DNA from: VMCP01 sp964408945
GTDB taxonomy: Bacteria; Bacteroidota; Bacteroidia; NS11-12g; UBA955
Assembly (NCBI GenBank): GCA_964408945.1
Contig: CAYPBJ010000043.1
Span: 1-11,411 of the forward strand
DNA length: 11,411 nucleotides
Direction of reading: 5' to 3'
The notes under the pieces are model-generated. The model did not search any database. It saw only the letters and a list, made by a program, of their open reading frames with translations, and was not told the DNA's origin. Shown piece by piece: positions 7,699 to 11,411 of the stretch. Each line of letters begins with the position of its first letter. The stretch's first letter is position 1. Position numbers and translations under genes: made by a program.

Positions 7699-10600
7699 CC
7701 CTGAGCCGAGGTTATATACAATCGAATGGTTTTAGTTCCCGCCGAGGTGAAGGTATAGCCAGAATTTAGCTTTCCAAATGAATCAAGAGTGCCATTTATA
7801 AACCACTTTTTGGTTTGGATAAATCCAGATGAGATTGTGCTACTATCGATTACTGAAAATTTATTGCCTTTAAGACATTGGGTAGGAGTTGTAAATTTGA
7901 ATTGTGCTTTCGGTAGAGGATTAATAGTTATAGTTATTGTGGTATCCCAACTACAACCATTTGAATCTAAAATATTTAAGTAATATTTGCCTGAGTCTAG
8001 AAATTTGGTATTTCCAATTTGTAAGGGTTTATACTGAGAATTGTTTGAAAGTGATTTCCATGAGTAATTTTTAATAAAATTTGGGTTGTTTATTCTTATT
8101 TTGATCGAATCCGTCAAACAGATTGACGTATTGCCAATTAGCTTATGAGAAGGAAGGTTTAATATTTGCAAATAAACTTGTGTATCTCTCGTGCAACCAT
8201 TAGAATCGATAACTGTTAATTTATAAAACCCTGAATCTGAAATAGATGTTCTTTTAATAGTGAATATGGAATCAGTGCTTACGGTTTTATTATTTCTGGT
8301 CCAAGTTATTTTTGAATGCTTTTTTGAAAAGAATTTAAAGGTGGCACTATCACCTAAACAGACAGAATCACTGTAATTAATGGAGATTTTTGTAATTGGA
8401 TAAGTTCTAACCCCGGTGATAAGTGTATCCTTACATCCGAAAGAATCAATTAAATAGGTTGTGTAAATCCCAGTATCTTTAAAGGTGGTTTCACCCTTAA
8501 TAGATTTTGAGAATAATGAATCATTGTTGGGTAGTTTCCATGTTATTTTATTAATTCGACTACCTGAAACGTTTAAAAAGAAACTATCCAATAAACAAAC
8601 AGTAACTGGTGTTGAAATCGAAAAATTCGGACCAATTTCAACCCATCCGGTATCACGCAAAATACATGAGTTAGAATCAATGATTTCAAAAATATAATTG
8701 CCAGCTTGACTCAGAGAATTGATCCTGGTTTGGTAACTAGACTTTGTGTTTTTGAGTGAAACGGAGTCTTTAAACCAACTTATTAACTCTTTATTTTTAA
8801 GAGGTTGATCTAATCTAAAGCTTATTGTATCGCCAATACATAATTGAGAATCTCCAATGATTTTATTGTTTGGCAATTGCCAGAAGAAATTGATTTTGAA
8901 AAAAACAGTATCAACACATCCTAAAGAATCATATGCAATTAATTTATAGTTTCCGGTGTCGCTTGGGGTAATTCTTAATCTAAAAATTTGACTTGTGGAA
9001 TCAAGTGTTTTAGTTGTGCCATTTGAAAATATTTTATACCATTTGAATCTGTAGCGATTGAATTTAACGTTCCAAGGGTTGTAGGTTTTATCACTAAGGG
9101 ATTTTAAATAATTAGCACTGTCCGTAAAATAAACATGCATAGTGTCATTTTTACATGCAGTATCAAATCGTATCAAAGCAAATTTTTCACAATAATATAG
9201 ATCGGCAAAATAGGCGTCGGTGGCAGTCCCATATGTAGACTGATAAGCCCTTTTTCTCAAATTTGTGTCGGATTTAGTTTGGCCAACAATATAGATATCC
9301 CCAAATCTGCCATGGGAAATGCCGTGGCAGTTATCATTGTCCTCACCACCAAAATAACTAGCCCATTTTCGTTTTCCTAGGGCATCAAATTTTACTACAA
9401 AAGCGTCTTCCGCATTTTTATAAGTTTTGAAAGCGCCGCTAGTGGCAATAATATTTGTACGTCCATTCCTATTATTAGCTGATTCAGTCGTTCCACCCAA
9501 ATAAACATAGTTAGAATCGTCTAAATCAACTCCAACTCCTAAGTCATTTTCATCTCCGCCATAATATGTGCACCATTTCAATTTCAAATTCGTATTGAAT
9601 TTTGATAAAAAAGCATCAGTGTTAGTTGATAATTGTGTTGAGCCTTTATTTAAACTATCTTGATGGCCATTTCTAGAAATTCCTTTGATTGAGTTTGTAG
9701 TACCTGCCACATATAATTGACTATCATTAACAATAACGGAATTGGCATAATCTTCGCCTGTGTCTCCAAAATATACTGTTGAGATTAGGTTTCCAGTAGG
9801 CGCCATCTTGCCTATAATTGCATCATTAGATTTAGATATTAGATTTATACTACTTAATGAATCTGAATTTGTTGTTCCAACAAAAAAAATGGTATCATTT
9901 TTACCTGTGGAAACAGAATTAAGTAGGTCTTTGCCTGATCCACCAAAATAATCGAAAAATAGTATATTTCCTGTACTATCAAATTTAGCAACAAAGCCAT
10001 CACCGTTGTTGGTATATTTGTTTTGGTTGGTTGTGAAATTTGTTTTTGAAATCGAAAGTGAGTCAGAGTATGTTTGCCCCACTACAATAATGTTATTCTT
10101 AGAGTCACAAGTTACACCCAACCCAATATCATCCTCTGAACCACCTAAATAATTAGACCATATTAGCTGTCCGTAATCATTAAATTTAGCAATAATAATA
10201 TCTTTTTTAGAATGATAAGAAGAGTCGAATTTTGCCTTGTAAGCTATTGAATCGGATTGTGTTTCACCTACAGCAATTATGTTATTAGATTTATCAACAG
10301 CGATTGAACGAACGATATCAGCATTTTTCCCTCCGAAGTAAGTAGCCCAAATTAACGATGAACTACCACCTTCTTTATGGAATTTTGTTAAAAATCCATC
10401 TTCACTTCCTCCAATAGTTGTAGAATGTGTGCCTTGACTGGCAATTTTAGATGTACTAGATGTTTTTCCACCAAAGTAGGCATGACCATCAACACTATTT
10501 GATTCAACACAATATCCTTGGTCATTCCCCCCGCCTCCAAAATATGTAGCCCATTTTAAGACTGGTAATGGATCAATAACAATTATCTCATTCGGATCAA

Positions 10601-11261
10601 TATTGTTGTCTAATAGATTAAAACCTATGGTATTATTGCCAAGATTAACCCAGCATATTTTGATTTTATGCAGCGGATTAGATTTTAAATAACTAATTGG
10701 TATAACTTCAATAAATTGTTGGTTTTGAACCGTTGTAAGTAAAACGGTATCGTTCTTGATTGCAATATTTTTTACCCCTTGGATTTTTAATTTTATCTTT
10801 TGAATTTTTTTTGCGGGAGTTATAAAGTCGTATTTTGGATTATTTGATTCGTCAATGCTAAATTTGCAGTCTATACTGTTCCAAAGATTATGTATCCATA
10901 TTTCATTATAAATAGGTACGTTCTCTATACTTGAATTATTTAAATAATAGTTGTTAGATTTTTCATGCCCTATAGGTGTCCATTCGAATTTATTTGGCTT
11001 GACAAACTCAAAGTAGATTTGATGAATATTTACAAGGTCAGAGTTTTCTAAATTTTGGTTGAATTTCTGATATGCAAATCCTGTTTTTCGAAATAATACA
11101 CTAAAGTTGGCGCTCGTTGATATAAATTTTGCATTGTCAGTAGTGTTTAACTCATTGATAAACTGACCTTTATTCTCAATAAAGCCATTTTGGCCATACA
11201 TTGGCCTAACAGTAAAAAATAGAACTAAAAGAAATCGAAAGTAAGTGTAAAATGCGTTCAT
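7699..11261 (-). CDS. Giant T9SS-secreted surface protein, N-terminal part (signal peptide, SBBP propeller, Ig-like modules)
   Basis: This is the first 1,187 residues of the same gene that continues beyond the gap. I choose ATG 11261 over the in-frame TTG at 11276 because it leaves a compact signal peptide (MNAFYTYFRFLLVLFFTV...) with likely cleavage before Q24. Residues about 26-230 form an N-terminal domain opening with FIENKGQF, seen in many Bacteroidota T9SS proteins (DUF7948-like). Residues 234-692 hold seven SBBP repeats, 693-1115 five Ig-like modules with paired cysteines, and 1116-1187 a PKD module cut by the gap. There is no stop before the gap, and the last residues repeat the sequence found in module R1. 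The protein should be exported by Sec and then the type IX system, to act at the surface. No promoter box is evident upstream, and no chaperone or secretion partner gene lies beside it. The ligand is unknown. Confidence 0.88.
7917..9185 (-). repeat. Five Ig-like modules between the propeller and the PKD array
   Basis: After the propeller come five modules of about 75-100 residues. Each has an early C (in 'SICLTDS', 'SVCLGDS', 'QLCIGDT' and similar), a W two to three strands later ('ITWK', 'ITWT', 'YSWK'), 'DSG.Y.l...DS.GC..D', and a short linker. The pattern is that of the bacterial Ig-like or SprB-associated modules often found in T9SS proteins. The first unit is longer and less regular. These modules are AT-rich at the DNA level and much more diverged from each other than the PKD units R1-R5. 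Confidence 0.7.
9186..10562 (-). repeat. Seven SBBP repeats forming a probable seven-bladed beta-propeller
   Basis: Seven units of about 59-70 residues each begin with a 'YFGG'-type signature, at residues 240, 308, 371 (YLGG), 438, 497 (YFGD), 566 (YYGG) and 636. Each continues through '..D......D..n..i..G.T.S' to a closing 'DAF..KF...G.l.W' strand. This is the SBBP (PF06739-type) beta-propeller repeat. Seven copies in a row, with nothing left over, match one closed propeller. The 'GG.D' and 'D.n' acidic turns could bind calcium, as in other extracellular propellers (inference). Confidence 0.85.
11193..11261 (-). other. Sec signal peptide of the giant protein
   Basis: The first 23 residues from ATG 11261 have a polar start, a hydrophobic core (FLLVLFFTV) and a c-region ending MYG, followed by Q24-N-G. 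A glutamine right after the cleavage site is common in Bacteroidota exported proteins. This supports ATG 11261 over the TTG fifteen bases upstream, which would add five residues ahead of the signal. Confidence 0.65.
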
Positions 11262-11364
11262 GCGAAGCAACTGCAATAACTTGAGATTATTGTAAACTGC
11301 TAATTTAGTATTTTTTAACTATGATAAATTGATGGCTTAATGAATGGGTATATCCATTTGGTAA

Positions 11365-11411
11365 TCACATCCTCTCAACCGTCTCAACACCAATCAGTCG
11401 CAACGCGCGTT
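11365..11411 (-). CDS. Possible 3' end of an upstream minus-strand gene
   Basis: One minus-strand frame is open from the right edge for 14 codons to a TGA at 11365-11367, reading RALRLIGVETVERM. The other two minus frames stop within ten codons. The composition is richer in G+C than the giant gene and the tail looks like ordinary protein, but it is too short to identify. The 103 bp between it and ATG 11261 hold no clear promoter box. If the gene is real, the giant gene might be co-transcribed with it. Confidence 0.3.
   Translation of the reverse strand, partial: RALRLIGVETVERM

Noticed and set aside
6781..7704. Long plus-strand open frame (about 270 sense codons) opposite the PKD repeats
   Set aside because: It is antisense to the clearly coding PKD array, has low-complexity Arg/Gly/Ser content produced by the repeat, and runs into the Ns. 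The minus frame shows conserved domains.
11274..11276. TTG at 11276 as the start of the giant gene
   Set aside because: It adds only MQLLR ahead of a complete signal peptide that begins at ATG 11261.
11343..11358. Short palindrome AATGG-GTATAT-CCATT near the right edge as a terminator
   Set aside because: The stem is only 5 bp and no T-run follows on either strand.

Overview
The window looks like a piece of a draft Bacteroidota genome. The evidence is a giant secreted protein ending in a gliding-motility / type IX secretion (T9SS) type B C-terminal domain, SprB and PKD repeats typical of that phylum, a perfect match to the Bacteroidota -7 promoter box (TAnnTTTG), and a lipoprotein signal on a second exported protein. 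A 100-N assembly gap lies at 7599-7698.

Layout. Bases 1-220 are a short non-coding leader holding repeats and a promoter. Bases 221-1794 (+) hold a two-gene operon with a 4-bp ATGA overlap: an XRE-type DNA-binding protein fused to an ImmA/IrrE-like zinc peptidase, then a PIN-domain nuclease. This is the organisation of a toxin-antitoxin-like module. An inverted repeat straddling its promoter suggests autoregulation. Bases 1816-2940 (+) carry a putative lipoprotein, probably an alpha/alpha-toroid (six-hairpin glycosidase-like) enzyme, split by one in-frame TAG at codon 96. It is therefore a nonsense-mutated pseudogene, a sequencing error, or a read-through case.

Bases 2953-11261 (-) are one very large surface protein gene interrupted by the gap. 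In protein order it has a signal peptide, an N-terminal domain of the 'ENKGQ' type, seven SBBP repeats that fit a complete seven-bladed beta-propeller, five Ig-like modules, a PKD array containing the gap, four SprB-type repeats, four more Ig-like modules and the T9SS type B sorting domain. About 2,730 residues are visible. The lipoprotein and this gene converge, with 12 bp between their stop codons. A 14-codon tail of another minus-strand gene may lie at the right edge.

The most informative new observation concerns the gap. Both contig ends beside it are exact 55-bp copies of internal segments of the PKD array (7699-7753 = 7373-7427; 7544-7598 = 6191-6245). The simplest reading is that a 1,237-bp repeat block (6191-7427) occurs at least twice and was assembled once. 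Filling the gap with the predicted 1,127 bp restores the reading frame and gives a single protein of 3,111 residues. No clearly new biological system is visible. The toxin-antitoxin-like operon and the giant adhesin are the main accessory elements.
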